From Mesorhabditis belari (Eukaryota; Nematoda; Chromadorea; Rhabditida; Rhabditidae), in the NCBI GenBank assembly GCA_958450365.1, contig CAUEEP010000741.1, positions 4,071,501-4,135,500 of the forward strand: 64,000 nucleotides of DNA. The letters are read 5' to 3'. Under the pieces are notes generated by a model, which saw only the letters and a list, made by a program, of their open reading frames with translations, had not been told where the DNA came from and ran no database searches. This document shows, in pieces, positions 1-11,339 of this stretch. Each line of letters opens with the position of its first letter. Within the stretch, counting starts at the first letter, position 1. The translations under genes were made by a program, and so were the position numbers.

Positions 1-33
1 GCAATTTGGGTAAATTGATTGATAAAATTTACA

Positions 34-1118
34 AGGAGGAAGCATAGAGTCATTATCGGTTTGTTTTGAACTTCAAGTGCTTCAGAATACCCAATTTGAG
101 CTGCCGGACCTGGACTGGAGCTGCTGGACCTGGACTGGAGCTGCTGGACCTGGACTGGAGCCGCTGGACCTGGACTGGAGCTGCTGGACCTGGACTGGAG
201 CCGCTGGACCTGGACTGGAGCTGCTGGACCTGGACTGGAGCTGCTGGACCTGGACTGGAGCCGCTGGACCTGGACTGGAGCTGCTGGACCTGGACTGGAG
301 CCGCTGGACCTGGACTGGAGCTGCTGGACCTGGACTGGAGCCGCTGGACCTGGACTGGAGCTGCTGGACCTGGACTGGAGCTGCTGGACCTGGACTGGAG
401 CCGCTGGACCTGGACTGGAGCTGCTGGACCTGGACTGGAGCCGCTGGACCTGGACTGGAGCTGCTGGACCTGGACTGGAGCTGCTGGACCTGGACTGGAG
501 CTGCTGGACCTGGACTGGAGCCGCTGGACCCGAATCTGTATTTAGTCTTTGCCTAACCCTTTCAATTGCAAGGAAAATAGAGCGAAATCTTTGGGAACCC
601 TTTATTTTTATGAGGTGAAGTTAAGGCTAACAAGCTACACCACTGGACAATGAAATATCATATTTGAAAAACGACCGTCACTTTCGCGCGTCTGTAACTC
701 CCTTGTCTTTACCGTATTTCTAAATATTAATATTACCATTGTGTAGCCCTTGAAAAGAGCTTTCAGAAAATGTATAACACTAATAGTTTAAACTCAAAGA
801 CAAGGGAGTTACAGACGTGCGAAAGTGACGATCGTTTTTCAAAGATGATATTTCATTGTCCAGTAGTGTAGCTTGTTAGCCTTGTAGCGCGGCAAGTTAC
901 CGGTCGGCTAATGAGCAATTTTTGCTAGCCACTTAATTTCCCTATGAACGTTCCCCAAAGATTTCCTCTCGATTTTCCTTGTAATTGAAAGGATTGGGCA
1001 AAAACTAAATACAGATTCAGGTTCGACTGCCCATGGACGCCATGGACGGCACCTCCAATTGGGTTCAAGCAGGCAAAGTTCAAAAAATCGATAATGACTC
1101 TATGCCTTCTCCTTGTTA
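34..1118. repeat. Large imperfect inverted repeat (foldback element), one arm expanded
   Basis: The stretch 34-92 plus 531-700 reappears inverted at about 790-1118: both arms share agagtcattatcg, ctgtatttagt, ccctttcaattgcaagg-like sequence and the inner core gactggacaatgaaatatc-like sequence around 640-700 and 830-880. The left arm contains the 20-bp array at 101-530, which the right arm lacks. It lies downstream of the last visible nAChR exon, presumably in the intron before TM4. Confidence 0.75.
101..530 (+). repeat. 20-bp minisatellite
   Basis: About 21 head-to-tail copies of ctgctggacctggactggag with only a t/c variant at the fourth base. The unit is not a multiple of three, so the open frames across it are periodic artefacts rather than a protein. 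Confidence 0.97.
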
Positions 1119-1228
1119 GCCCAGCTTGGCTCATTTATTCAAGTGTTTAATGCCTCCAAGAATGGTCATAGCAGAAAAAAAGAGCGCTTTCGAGTGGGTC
1201 TCGTGACTCGTGAACTCGTCAAACTTAC

Positions 1229-4200
1229 ATGAGTCTAGAGAAAGCGGTGGAATGACGAGATGATCTGATTCATCTCTTGAGATTTTAAGAGTTGGCGGTC
1301 GTCGCAATGGGTCCTGGATTTTCTTCCTCGGTGAATCGGTCATCAAAGCCGAATAATCGGGGCAACTCGCTGCGTTCAGATCCACTAAATGACAAAGATT
1401 CGAAATTTGATTGTTTCATTCAACTCAAAAAATGATCTGGCTGATTGTGGAACCTTTTATACGCGCCCCGCCCCCTTTGCCATTGGCAACCCAACTTTGA
1501 GCTCAAATTTTTTGGTGTTGGGTGGTCCAATTTAAATAGTTTTTGTACCAATCGATAGAGAAAGACTTGGAGCATCGAATGGTACAAAATTCATTAAATT
1601 CGACCGCCCATGGATGCGTATAAAAGGGCATCGTACATCTGCTTAGCCCTGCCCCCTTTGCCATTGGCAACCCAACTTTGAGCTTAAATTTCTTGGTTTT
1701 GGGTGGTCGAATTTAAATGGTTTTTGTACCAATCGATAGAGAAAGACTTGGAGCATCTAATGATACAAAACTATTTAAATTGAACCATCCAACACCAAGA
1801 AATTTGGTCTCAAAGTTGGGTTACCAATGGCAAAGGGGCGGGGTGCGTATAAAGGGTCGCCCCGCTCCCTTTGAGCTCAAATTTCTCGGTGTTGGCTGGT
1901 CCAATTGAAATATTCTTGGTATTATTGGATGCGCCAGATCTTTCTCTCTCGATTGGTACAAAAACTATTTAAATTGCCTAGCCCAACATGAAGATATTTG
2001 AGCCCATTGGCAATCTAACTTTGAGCTCAAATTTCTTGGTGTTGGGTGGTCCAATTTAAATAGTTTTTGTACCAATCGATAGAGAAAGACTTGGCGCATC
2101 TAATGGTTGAAGACCTATTTAAATCGGACCACCCAACACCAAGCTAATTGAGCTCAAAGTTGGGTTGCCAATGGCAAAGGGGACGGGGTGCGTATAAAGG
2201 GTCGCCCCGCTCCCTTTGAGCTCAAATATCTTCGTGTTGGGCTGTCCAATTTAAATAGTGTATCAAATGTCCGATAAACTTCAATTTTTAGTTTACTTTT
2301 CTCTTTTGTATCAAAAAGAAGCGAGTCGGCAATCGATCCGGTTGGGCTTTGTCGGCTTTGGTTGAGGTTGAGTTTTGAAGATGAAGAAGCTCTGCAAAAT
2401 TGGAGGTCCTTTTTATTTTAACTCCTTAATAAGCTAACTCTAATGCTAATCTACGAATTTTCTCGAATTCTTAAACTTTTTACCTTGTGAGAATCTTTTG
2501 CCAGACGCTTTGCTTCCGGGCATAACCGTTGCGTAATTTGTCTTCCTGAATTTCGTTTTCTTTGAAAATTTCGCATTTTTTATCTATAATCTAAAATAAT
2601 CCTTTTAAAATAATCCTTTCAAACTATGCATAGTTCAACTTTTGATCGATTTCTCATTGCAAAACTCAGTGCAAAACGGCAATCAATCGGTCTAGCTTAC
2701 CTTGTCGCGCTGGTAAAGCTGAAGAGAAAAGGGTTTACATTGTTTTTAAGTTTACGTTTACGTTTTTATCTATGCTGAACTTATATAGACCAGAATTATG
2801 TCATTTTTCTGGGTCTGGAAACGCTAGGGGTAAATCAGAATCAAGTTGGCAGGATTTTCCGCAGACGAAAAACCCCGTCCACTTGCCAGAGGGATTCTGG
2901 CTATAATTTGGTTCAAATCCAACCTTTCTACGTTATTTTGGTAGCATTCGGCGCAGAAAGTCGTGCTCTATCGAATGAAAACAAAATATCGTAGAAACAG
3001 AATCAAGTTTGCAAGATTTTCCGCAGAAAAAAGGAAAACGAAAAACCCCGTCCACTTGCCAGAGGGATTTTGGCTATAATTTGATTCAAATCCAACCTTC
3101 TACGTTATCATTCGGCGCAGAAAGTCTTGCTCTATCGAATGAAAACAAAATATTGTAGAAAGGTTGGATTTGAATAAAATTATAGCCAAAATGCCTCTGG
3201 CTAGTGGGCAGGGTTTTTCGTTTTCCGTTTTTCTGCGGAAAATTCTACGAGCTTCATCAGAATCCAGCTTTTAGCCACCAAACTATTTACCATTTAGCAA
3301 TTTTGCTAAACGGATTTAGCAGTTGGGTCCTGGCTTCTGGTTTTGCTTGGTCTGACTTGCAATTAGCTGCAAATCTGGCTCAGTTTCTGGCTCAGTTTCT
3401 GGCTGTTTCTGGATCAGTTTCTGGCTCAGTTTCTAGCTCAGTTTCTAGCCCAGTTTCTGGCTCAGTTTCTGACTCAGTTTCTGGCTCAGTTTCTAGCTCA
3501 GTTTCTAGCCCAGTTTCTGGCCCAGTTTCTGACTCAGTTTCTGGCTCAGTTTCTAGCTTAGTTTCTGGCTCAGTTTCTGGCTTAGTTTCTGACTCAGTTT
3601 CTGGCTCAGTTTCTAGCCCAGTTTCTAGCCCAGTTTCTGGCCCAGTTTCTGGCTCAGTTTCTGGCTTAGTTTCTGGCTCAGTTTCTGGCTGTTTCTGGCT
3701 GTTTCTGGCTCAGTTTCTGGCTTAGTTTCTGGCTTAGTTTCTGGCTTAGTTTCTGGCTCAGTTTCTGGCCCAGTTTCTGGCTCAGTTTCTGGCCTAGTCT
3801 CACGAGAATTGGAATAACTCTAGTCTAGACTTATTTTCGAATTCTTTCAAAACCTACCCTTGCTTTCGCTGCATACGCTTCTTTCATTATCAAGGGCATC
3901 TCGACACGGAAAATTTTCCCCACTCGTCTCGCCCATTTCATTGTGCTTTTTTCGGGCGGATTCCCGATTAAACCCTGCAAATGAAAAGGGATTTCATTTG
4001 AAAAGGGATTTTGCGTAAACCTTTTTTTTACCTGTTTCTGAATGTAGATAACAAATGATGAGGCAAGGGTGGCGCAAGAGATCAACATGATCATGAAGGT
4101 GTAGAACCAGCCTGAATTCGGTGAGAATTCGGTGGGAATTCTTTGAAAAGTTCGGCATTCCGGAAAAAAGCTGCTAAAATGTTTACGAAGACTTGACGCG

Positions 4201-7200
4201 TTTATGGAATTATTTTAGAAATCAATTTCAGATTATTTCAGAAGGCTAAGAGCCCAATTTCTTTGGGTTTTGGTTGGCTTTGTCTTTTGGCTTTCGTTTT
4301 GGTTTTGGTTTGGCTTTCCTTGATTCTGAAAAGATTACTTCATGAATGAGCGAAATTTCAAAAACAAAAACTCTTTCATTTTGAACTTTGAACTGGTTCT
4401 ATTCACAAAGTTCAGTCAAATCAAAACGTAAATCAATCAAAGTTTGACATCAATGGTATTGAGATGTTAGATTTACTTGCAAGGGAAGGTCAAATGGATT
4501 TGCTAGCCAAACTGCGATTTGCTGTGTTAGATTTACTTACAAGGGAAGGTCAAATGGATTTGCTAGCCGAACTGGATGAGCCATTCGATGCAAAATTTCA
4601 CGCTGATCATGATGCTGCTTTTCTTTTTTGCTACGGAGCACTCTGTCAAAAGTTAGACGCGTTTAAAGTTTTGCAAGTTTCAGTACGTAAGGAGTTTCAA
4701 GAATCAAATCGCTACATTACAACCCTGTCTTTCGGGAGCCCAGCAGGTGCAGAGGTGGCCGAGTGGTAGTGAATTAGAACGCAAGGCGAGGGAACGCAAT
4801 GCGAGGGGACGCAAGGCGAGGGAACTCTGGCTCGAGTCCGGGCTTTGTCTTTATTCTTTTCTAGATTTTAATGCCTTGAGGAGTTGACTTTTAGAGAAGC
4901 TTTAGATAGAGGAAACACAAGGCGTTAAAGCCTAAAGACAATTGAGCCGTTAAAGCCTAAAGTTAAAGCCTAAAGACTAAAGGCGTTAAAGAAAGTCAGG
5001 GATCGGACTCGAACCAACGATTCCTGGCCTTCCCTCCTTACTCACTTCCACTCAGCCACTGCTGCACCTCCCGAGCTCGCAGAAGACAGGGTTTTAATGT
5101 CACGGTTTGATTTTTAAAACTCACTACTTGTTTAAGGTTTGTAAAGAGTTTCAAAAATCGAACCGTGGTCTTACAACCCTGTCTTCCGGGAGCAGTGGTA
5201 GCGATGGCTGAATGGTAGTGAGTTAGGGCGCAAGACCAGGAATCACTGGTTCTAGTCCGGTAGCTGATTGTCTTTTCTAGGTTTGGGCTTGGGCAGTCTC
5301 CATTTTCCGACACTCCAAAACTTTAAGCGCACATGACTTTTGACAGAGTGCTCCGTATCAAAAACAGAAAGCAGAGTCGGAATCAGCGTGAAATTCTGCG
5401 TTGAATGGCTCATGTGATTTGGCCAGAAAATCTAGTTGATCTTCCTTTATTAGTTAGACGACCGAAGTTAGACCGAATTCAGCCTAATTTTCTTACCAAT
5501 CAATGGAATAAACGATGAAGTAGATGGCATTTTATCCGACACCATCAATATCAGAATCGACATCGAAAGTAATGTCGTGATCCCCAAAGTGATCTTCTCC
5601 TCTCGAATGTCGTTTATCGAGGAAGATCTAGAAAAAGTTAAAGCTAAAGTTGAAGCTAAATAAAGCTTCTTCACGTAAAGAATCCGACAATTGATATCAA
5701 GGTGATGATTCCAGTTGGGATGATCAAATTGATCACATAATAAAGCGGTTTCCTTCTCAAATGAATGATGTAGTGCAGAAGGGTGTAATTGTTCGGGCAA
5801 CACGCGTACTTGATCTCTTCTCGATAACCTGAGAACAGTGATTTTAAAATGTGAAAATCCTTTACCGTATGTTCCCAGCACTGACCATTCCTCATTCTTT
5901 AGAAAGTTTGCTGTCCCAACATAGGGCTTTCGAGGGAAATAGTCGATATACGTGTTATCGAAAGTCCAACTCCCGAGAATCATCTTGCATTGTTGAACGT
6001 CGAAAGGAAAAGCTCTGTAAAGATGGATCTGATTGCTATGGGATGGATGGATGATTTATGGGATACTTGGGAACTATGGACTTATGGGAACTCCGCTCTT
6101 GCACTTGTCTTCAGTTTTTAGGAAAATTTTGGAGTTATTAAAGTAAGAATCAGCTTTTTGTTTAAATTAAGCTGTAAAAATCATCTTTTTGGTTAAATTA
6201 AGCTATTAGAATCAGCTTTTTGTGTAAATTAAGCTATGAATCAGCTTTTTGTTTAAATTAAGCTATAAGAATCAGCTCTTTGTTCAAATTAAGCTATCAG
6301 AATCAGCTTTTTATTCAAATTAAGCTGTAGGAGTCAGCTTTTTGTTCAAATTAAGCTATGAATCAGCTCTTTGTTCAAATTAAGCTATTACAATCAGCTC
6401 TTTGTTAGATTTTCCCCCAACCTGAGATCAAGATTACAGCTGAATTTGTACATGGTCGGATAGAGCAGCTTCACATTGGCTCCACTGCCATTCGTTGTTG
6501 TCAATTGGGCATTCATTAGTCGCTTGGTTTCAGCATGATTCATCGTTAGGCTAAAAGATGAAAATGGCTAGAATATTGCTATTGCTATTGCTATTGCTAT
6601 TGTTCTTGCCATTGTTCTTGCCATTGCTATTGTTCTTGCTATTGCTATTGCTATTGCTATTGCTATTGCTATTGCTAAAAGAATTCAATTACCAATAGAA
6701 GCCTTTCATTAGAGTATTTACGGGAGCTTACGAGCTTACGTAGCTTACGAGTAGTAGTTAGAGTATTCCAGAAAAGCTTACGAGTTGTAAAGTGTTGTGT
6801 CGGGTAGCCACAACTTGTAGTGAGGGATCATGATCTCGGAAACGTTGTCGAAATTTGCTGGATCCCAGTCCAACATGTGATCTGTCCAGCGCTGAAAATC
6901 GTTTTCTCTTACATTTATGTTTACTAGATCTGTTACAAAATACAAAATCCACAAATCAAAGTTACAAAATCAAAGTTACTAGGTCACAAAATACCAAATC
7001 CATAACTAAATCGATCAATTCTCATCGAAAATCGATCAATCAAAAGCTTTTCGCTTTTCTGACTGATTTTCTGATTGATCTGGACTCTTTCACTTGTGAA
7101 AATGATTAAAAAAAGCTAGGTTTTTAGGAAATCTGAGAAAATCCCTCCAAAAACATTGTTGTTTTGACTTTCGATTGCCCAACCTCAATCACCCATGCGT

Positions 7201-9121
7201 TGAGCAGCAGATATTGTTGAGGCTCGTTCTAAATGACGTTTATTAACAAGAACATACAATTGTTAGATCACCTACGACTCATTTCTTGACGACTAGGGAT
7301 GGGTACTGGGTAGACATGTGTCATCGAGTGAATTTTAAATCCAAATGCATTTTAGCAAACGGCTTTCGTTTTCCAAGGCGTAAAATCACAGTGTATTCAT
7401 GTTTTAGCAAGCAAAAGTCGTTTGCTAGAATGCATTTGACGACCATGTCTAGTACTAGCACTGGCACATGTCTAGCACTAGTATTGGCACAGGTCTAGTA
7501 CTAGTACTGGCACATGTCTAGCACTAGTACTGGCACGTGTCTAGTACTAGTACTGGCACATGTCTAGTACTAGGTCACCGTGGGATTTCAAAACGAAATC
7601 TAGCTCATTAGGAAATCGACTGGGATTCCGAATCTGTAATCAAAATCTGCGCAATAACTTGCAGGCTCGAAAGTTGGCCCGAAAGTTTATGAGTCGAGTT
7701 TATAAGCCGCCGGCCAGCCGCAGCGTCTAGTGGATACTGTGTTAGTTTACAAAGCTGATAGGGCCACTTGTGGTGGGTTCGAATCCCTACTTCCTCGACC
7801 TTGCTTTTGATTTTTCACAATATTTTTGATTTTCAGAATAATAAGTTCATGTACTTCATAAAAAAAACAGTGTAAAAGCTGTTTAAATTAAGAAAGATCA
7901 AAATTAAATTGAAATTGTTATAATATCACAATAATTAGCCTCTTTTATAGAATGTTTTGTTAGAAAAAAGGCATTCTATTTTGTTCAAGATCAAATATAT
8001 GGAAAAGAAGCTAAATACTATAAGAATTTGTGATATTATGATGAAAATCAGAAATATTGTGAATAAATAAAGCGTTTAGCGAGTGGGGATTCGAACTCAC
8101 CAGAAAAAAACGTCGGTTAATTTCGCAGACCATCACGTTATCCATCCACTGCACCACGACTGCTGCTTGGAGAGGGCGAATAAACTCGATCATAGACTCG
8201 ACATCATAAAACGTTTGACAAGTGCGGACTCGAACCCACCACAAAAAAAGGTTGATCAGCTTTGTAGACCATCTCACTAGCCACTACACTACGAATGCTG
8301 TTGGCGGAGCGCTTATCAACCGTTTGTCGTAAAAAACGGTAATTGTGCGCCACCCTGCAAAAACTTTGCTAAGTGGGGACTCGAACCCACCCCCAAAACG
8401 GGTTGACCAGTTTTGTAGACCACTACTTTATCCACTGCACCACGACTGCTGCTTGGAGAGGGGCTCATAAACTCGACCCATAAACTTTCGAGTCAATAAT
8501 CTTGCATACGCGACCTCTTCCACAAATTTTGATTACAGTTTCAGAATCTCAAATCACTTTCCTAGCCTACTACCCTTCTCTAGAGGTTCTCCGAAATCGA
8601 ATCCTCTTTTAAATCTAACATAAGTCTCACTCATAGCATCTTCCACTCACCACTTCGATGATCTGATACAACTGCATGCTCATGTGCACATTCACCGTCG
8701 AGTTATGCGTTTTCCGGGGGATCAAATCCGCATTGTAATTCCGCAAAATGTACTCAGCGATGTCATACTGCACGGGTTTTTGGCCTAAACTCGGAAAATT
8801 TGACGATAACGATAATAGACGATAGATAATAGACGATAATAGACTGCTTAAAGACGATAATAGACGATAATAGACGATAATAGACGATAATAGACGATAA
8901 TAGACTGCTTAAAGACGATACTAAACTGCTTAAAGACGATAATAGACTGCTTAAAGTTTGCCGATAATAGACTGCTTAAAGACGATAATAGACTGCTTAA
9001 AGTTACCGACTTGCAGCACTTGGACTTGGACTCTCAAAAACTCACCTTTCAATCCAAACGAATATCCAAATAGATAGAAATATGAGATAATTGAAATTGA
9101 AATTGAATACATTGAGCTCAT
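1229..9121 (-). CDS. DEG-3-like nicotinic acetylcholine receptor alpha-type subunit (partial, TM4 missing)
   Basis: Cys-loop ligand-gated cation channel subunit of the plasma membrane. I joined 13 exons, all phase-consistent: 9121-9046 (signal peptide, ATG at 9121), 8784-8651, 7228-7184 (a 15-codon micro-exon), 6891-6782, 6550-6422, 6014-5866, 5828-5675, 5627-5497, 4111-4032, 3974-3858, 2545-2484, 2391-2297, 1384-1229; about 479 residues. Visible landmarks: loop D/A residues NAWVIERWTD and WLPDTTLYN; a canonical Cys-loop (two Cys 13 apart, FPFD inside) spanning the 6422/6014 junction; GSWTFDN; vicinal cysteines in YACCPNNY marking an alpha subunit; TM1 after RRKPLYYV; TM2 REEKITLGITTLLSMSILIL with Glu before Lys as in cation channels; DKMPSTSSFIPLIG; TM3 from WFYTFMIM; Ser-rich cytoplasmic loop. 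The DEG-3-group assignment comes from the CCPNNY and DKMPSTSSF motifs (family knowledge). The last exon ends at a strong GTAAGT donor in phase 1, so TM4 should lie beyond position 1. Some donors are GTTGGG, weak but in phase. Confidence 0.93.
1465..2280. repeat. Dispersed palindromic repeat cluster (family R1)
   Basis: Several direct and inverted copies of a roughly 130-bp unit carrying ttgccattggcaacccaac, ttggtgttgggtggtccaat and gtaccaatcgatagagaaag. The same family recurs at 13612-14005 and 33632-33845. It fills the intron between nAChR exons ending at 2297 and starting at 1384. Confidence 0.85.
2843..3246. repeat. Two direct copies and one inverted partial copy of a ~150-bp unit
   Basis: Copies at about 2843-2995 and 3003-3160 share ccccgtccacttgccagagg and cattcggcgcagaaagtc; 3161-3246 is a partial copy in reverse orientation. 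Intronic in the nAChR gene (between exons 2545 and 3858). Confidence 0.8.
3374..3797 (+). repeat. 12-bp minisatellite
   Basis: About 35 copies of cagtttctggct with g/a and t/c variants. Because 12 is a multiple of three it makes a long Ser/Val/Gly frame, but it lies in an nAChR intron on the opposite strand, so I do not call it coding. Confidence 0.95.
4640..5330. mobile_element. Three tRNA-like SINE copies (two plus, one minus)
   Basis: Copies near 4680-4850 (+), 4998-5150 (-) and 5140-5270 (+). Each has a leader resembling acaaccctgtcttccgggag, an A-box-like tggccgagtggtagtg or tggctgaatggtagtg, and a B-box-like ggttcgagtcc or ggctcgagtcc. The first copy has an internal triplication of aacgcaaggcgaggg. 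The heads resemble Leu/Ser-type tRNAs with a long variable region but I could not fold a clean cloverleaf, so I call them SINEs. They lie in the nAChR intron between exons ending 5497 and starting 4111. Confidence 0.6.
6139..6413 (+). repeat. ~35-bp tandem repeat
   Basis: About eight imperfect copies built on aatcagctttttgtttaaat followed by taagctat. Located in the nAChR intron between exons 6422 and 6014. Confidence 0.9.
6575..6676 (+). repeat. Hexanucleotide array (ttgcta)n
   Basis: Seventeen or so ttgcta or ttgttc hexamers, intronic in the nAChR gene. Confidence 0.95.
7441..7572 (+). repeat. ~27-bp tandem repeat, palindromic unit
   Basis: Copies of ctagtactagtactggcaca plus tgt; the core ctagtactag is self-complementary. 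Intronic in the nAChR gene. Confidence 0.9.
7715..8465. mobile_element. Cluster of four tRNA-like elements
   Basis: One plus-strand copy (7719-7800) and three minus-strand copies (about 8075-8165, 8216-8300, 8368-8457). Each shows an A-box-like gtggtgcagtggat or gcgtctagtggat and a B-box ggttcgaatcc, gagttcgaatcc or ggttcgagtcc, about 80 bp apart end to end. Anticodon stems are poor, so these look like decayed tRNA-derived SINEs rather than working tRNA genes. All sit in the nAChR intron between exons 8651 and 7228. Confidence 0.65.
8806..9002 (+). repeat. 11/21-bp composite tandem repeat
   Basis: Mixed copies of gacgataataga and gactgcttaaa. It fills most of the first nAChR intron. Confidence 0.93.
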
Positions 9122-9179
9122 TTTCTTGTCTTCAAGTTGAAATCATCGGTTTGATTGCCTGAAATTCTTGAAATTGTAT

Positions 9180-9344
9180 AGGAACAAGAACAAGAACTAG
9201 AACAAGAACTAGAACAAGAACTAGAACAAGAACTAGAACAAGAACAAGAACAAGAACAAGAACAAGAACTAGAACAAGAACAAGAGCAAGAACAAGAACA
9301 AGAACAAGAACAAGAACAAGAACAAGAACAAGAACAAGAACAAG
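9180..9344 (+). repeat. Hexanucleotide array (aagaac)n
   Basis: About 27 copies of aagaac or aagaacta just upstream of the nAChR start codon at 9121. A matching ttgttc array in the opposite sense lies at 9759-9826. Confidence 0.95.
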
Positions 9345-9758
9345 AATTGTATAGGAGAAAAATCAAACCACATTGAGGAAGTGAGAAAGAAAGGCTGAAA
9401 AAACAAAAGAAACTCTTTCGATTTTCTTTTGGATCCCCTGAAAATGGAAAATGGAAAGAAATTGCAATAAAGGACCCTTTTTCTTTTCGATTCGAATTTG
9501 AAAAGGGCGAAAGCTTTACAACCGAGAGAAAGAAAAGGTAAAGAGTGTGATGAAAAGTGGAAAAGATTTCGGGAAATTGCATAAATCTTGACAAATTGAG
9601 AGATAAAGATATATAATAGTGTTTTTTTTTTGACAAATATCTAATGAAAGACAAAAATGAAGACATTTGAACATTCAAACCCCAAGCTTGAGCGTAGACT
9701 TTTCTTTTCTAAACCTAAATCTTTCCTTCATAAACCTAAATCTTTAAAACTTTGTGCT
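9345..9758. other. Probable nAChR 5' flank
   Basis: A+T-rich, no ORF of note. It should hold the nAChR promoter, but I see no clear TATA box or trans-splice leader acceptor that I would name. Confidence 0.3.
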
Positions 9759-9826
9759 TGTTCTTGTTCTTGCTGTTGCTGTTGCTGTTCTTGTTCTTGT
9801 TCTTGTTCTTGTTGTTGCTGTTTAAA
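9759..9826 (+). repeat. Hexanucleotide array (ttgttc/tgctgt)n
   Basis: Short array of ttgttc and ttgctg units. Confidence 0.9.
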
Positions 9827-9952
9827 ACATTTAGAGTTGAATCTAATCTCATCCTAATAAGAAATTTACAAGGAAAGAAAGCTTAAAACTCAAAACAAAC
9901 TGAAAAACAAAAAATTGGTAGCTTAAGATTTCCTATCGACCGAAAAATCCGC

Positions 9953-10035
9953 CTAATGGCGGGCTGACGTGAAGCAGCCGGCAGCCCGCTTGTCTACGGC
10001 CCACACGAGCCGTGTTCGACTCCCTGCTGTGTCAT
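9953..10035 (+). mobile_element. tRNA-like element (weak)
   Basis: A G+C-rich 80-bp island with a B-box-like gtgttcgactcc and a possible stem gcgggctg/cagcccgc. The A-box is poor. It could be a tRNA-derived SINE head. Confidence 0.35.
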
Positions 10036-10140
10036 GACATTTGCTTTTTAAAAAACGAAATATGAGATGCACAACTACATAGAATTTTAAGCTAAGAAAC
10101 TAAAAATCATGTAAATCGGCCCACGGGGAGCGGAGAACTG

Positions 10141-10290
10141 TCTGTACAGACGGACAGACAGACAAACAGACGGACAGACAAAAAACAGACGAACAGACGA
10201 ACAGATGGACAGACAGACAGACGAACAGACGGACAAACAGACGGACAGACAGACGGACAAACAGACGGACAGACGAACGAACGGACGGAC
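10141..10290 (+). repeat. Tetranucleotide array (gaca/gacg)n
   Basis: About 36 gaca, gacg and gaac tetramers. The same repeat type recurs in the opposite sense at 39885-40232. Confidence 0.96.
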
Positions 10291-10539
10291 ACTTCCTTTT
10301 TTATATATAGTGGATTACTTTATAGACAGGCTAGTGTGTTTGCGGTTTGTTTTTTTTGTTCGCTTCACTGTCAAAACCAGATCTTGATCAATTCCACTAT
10401 TAGAGTCACTGATTTGCCTCAACATTCACTTATTCAAAAATTTCGGTCCCTACTCTCTAGTCTCTCTAATGACTCTAGCCAGGTTTTATCACTGAATCTG
10501 TTGACTATAACGACCATATGCAGCTCATAAAACTTATAA

Positions 10540-10775
10540 GGTAATAAAGAAGTGAAGGAATTGTGAAAAAAGTAGATTAGATTAGAAAAGAAAGGGTAAA
10601 TTTCTGGAGATGGGATTTCTGGAGATGGGATTGACCTTTTGCTTTCCGGGCTATCTGGAAAGCTTTTTGCTCTAACCATTGAGCCTATAGCCATTGAGCC
10701 TATAGCCATTGAGCCTATAGCCATTGAGCCTATAGCCATTGTGCCTATAGCCATTGAGCTATCCGGTACCTTAAC
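10540..10775 (-). mobile_element. SINE family S2, copy 1
   Basis: Read on the minus strand: a tRNA-like head with tagctcaatgg-like A-box, aaaggtc, then a tail containing cttcacttctttatta. Copies 2 and 3 are at 13500-13615 (-) and 45846-45950 (+). This copy has a 15-bp array (10676-10757) inserted in its head, in the A-box region. Confidence 0.55.
10676..10757 (+). repeat. 15-bp tandem repeat
   Basis: Five to six copies of attgagcctatagcc. One unit resembles the A-box region of SINE S2 (gctcaatggt in reverse), so the array may have arisen from the SINE head. Confidence 0.9.
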
Positions 10776-10799
10776 TTGCCAAGCCAAGGCGAAGACAGG

Positions 10800-10852
10800 G
10801 AGGAAGAAAGAAAGGAAGAAAGAAAGAAAGAAGGAAAGAAGGAAAGAAGGAA
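10800..10852 (+). repeat. Purine tract (gaaa/gaag)n
   Basis: Short aaagaagg-type tract. Confidence 0.9.
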
Positions 10853-10924
10853 ATACCCGGGTTCAAGTTGATGACCTCAAGAAATCCATCCATAACGTTT
10901 ACACGTAATCCATTCAATTTCTTA

Positions 10925-11125
10925 TTATTTTTTTTTTTTGAAGAATAGCGGAAATCGCGGCCGGGGGAAAGCCATTCGGGTTTTGGAGTTTTCTTCTCCA
11001 AAAAAGGACCAAACTTCCCCGGTTTCTCCCGCCAATCCACCCGAAAGTAATCGCCCACTCTCACCCCCAAAAATTTCAGCCTCTATCGCTTTATTGAACA
11101 AGTAAATAACTGATGAAAAGCTCAA
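10925..11125 (-). CDS. Candidate coding fragment, unassigned
   Basis: A G+C-richer island (about 10945-11060) open on the minus strand in two frames. One frame gives residues such as LAGETGEVWSFFGEEN, the other VGDYFRVDWREKPGKFGPF. A possible donor GTGAGA lies near 11067. I recognise no family and cannot choose the frame; it may be an exon or old transposon sequence. Confidence 0.2.
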   Translation of the reverse strand: MSFSSVIYLFNKAIEAEIFGGESGRLLSGGLAGETGEVWSFFGEENSKTRMAFPRPRFPLFFKKKK

Positions 11126-11339
11126 GAAAGAAAGTAAAGCTTTTGTTTTAAAACTGCTTTTGTTTTGTTTGCAACAAGTTTAGCACAATAAAAAGTTTAT
11201 TCTTGGGGTTAGCTAGTTAGCTATAGTTAGATTTGGAAGGGAAAAATTGAAACATTTAAATTTTATCGTACTTTACAAAATATTTAGAGAAATGTTAGGC
11301 TAACAAACTTGAGATTTTTAACAAATGTTAACAAATAAC

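Noticed and set aside
4640..5330. Functional nematode tRNA genes with long variable arms
   Set aside because: A and B boxes are present but acceptor and anticodon stems do not pair well and copies share non-tRNA leaders, which fits SINEs better.
9118..9678. 186-codon minus ORF with (Cys-Ser) repeats
   Set aside because: It is the aagaac hexamer array read in one frame, upstream of the nAChR start.
10139..10292. Cys/Pro/Ser/Val repeat ORFs at 10.2, 40.0 and 49.5 kb
   Set aside because: Translations of tetranucleotide arrays; the same peptide appears in all frames.
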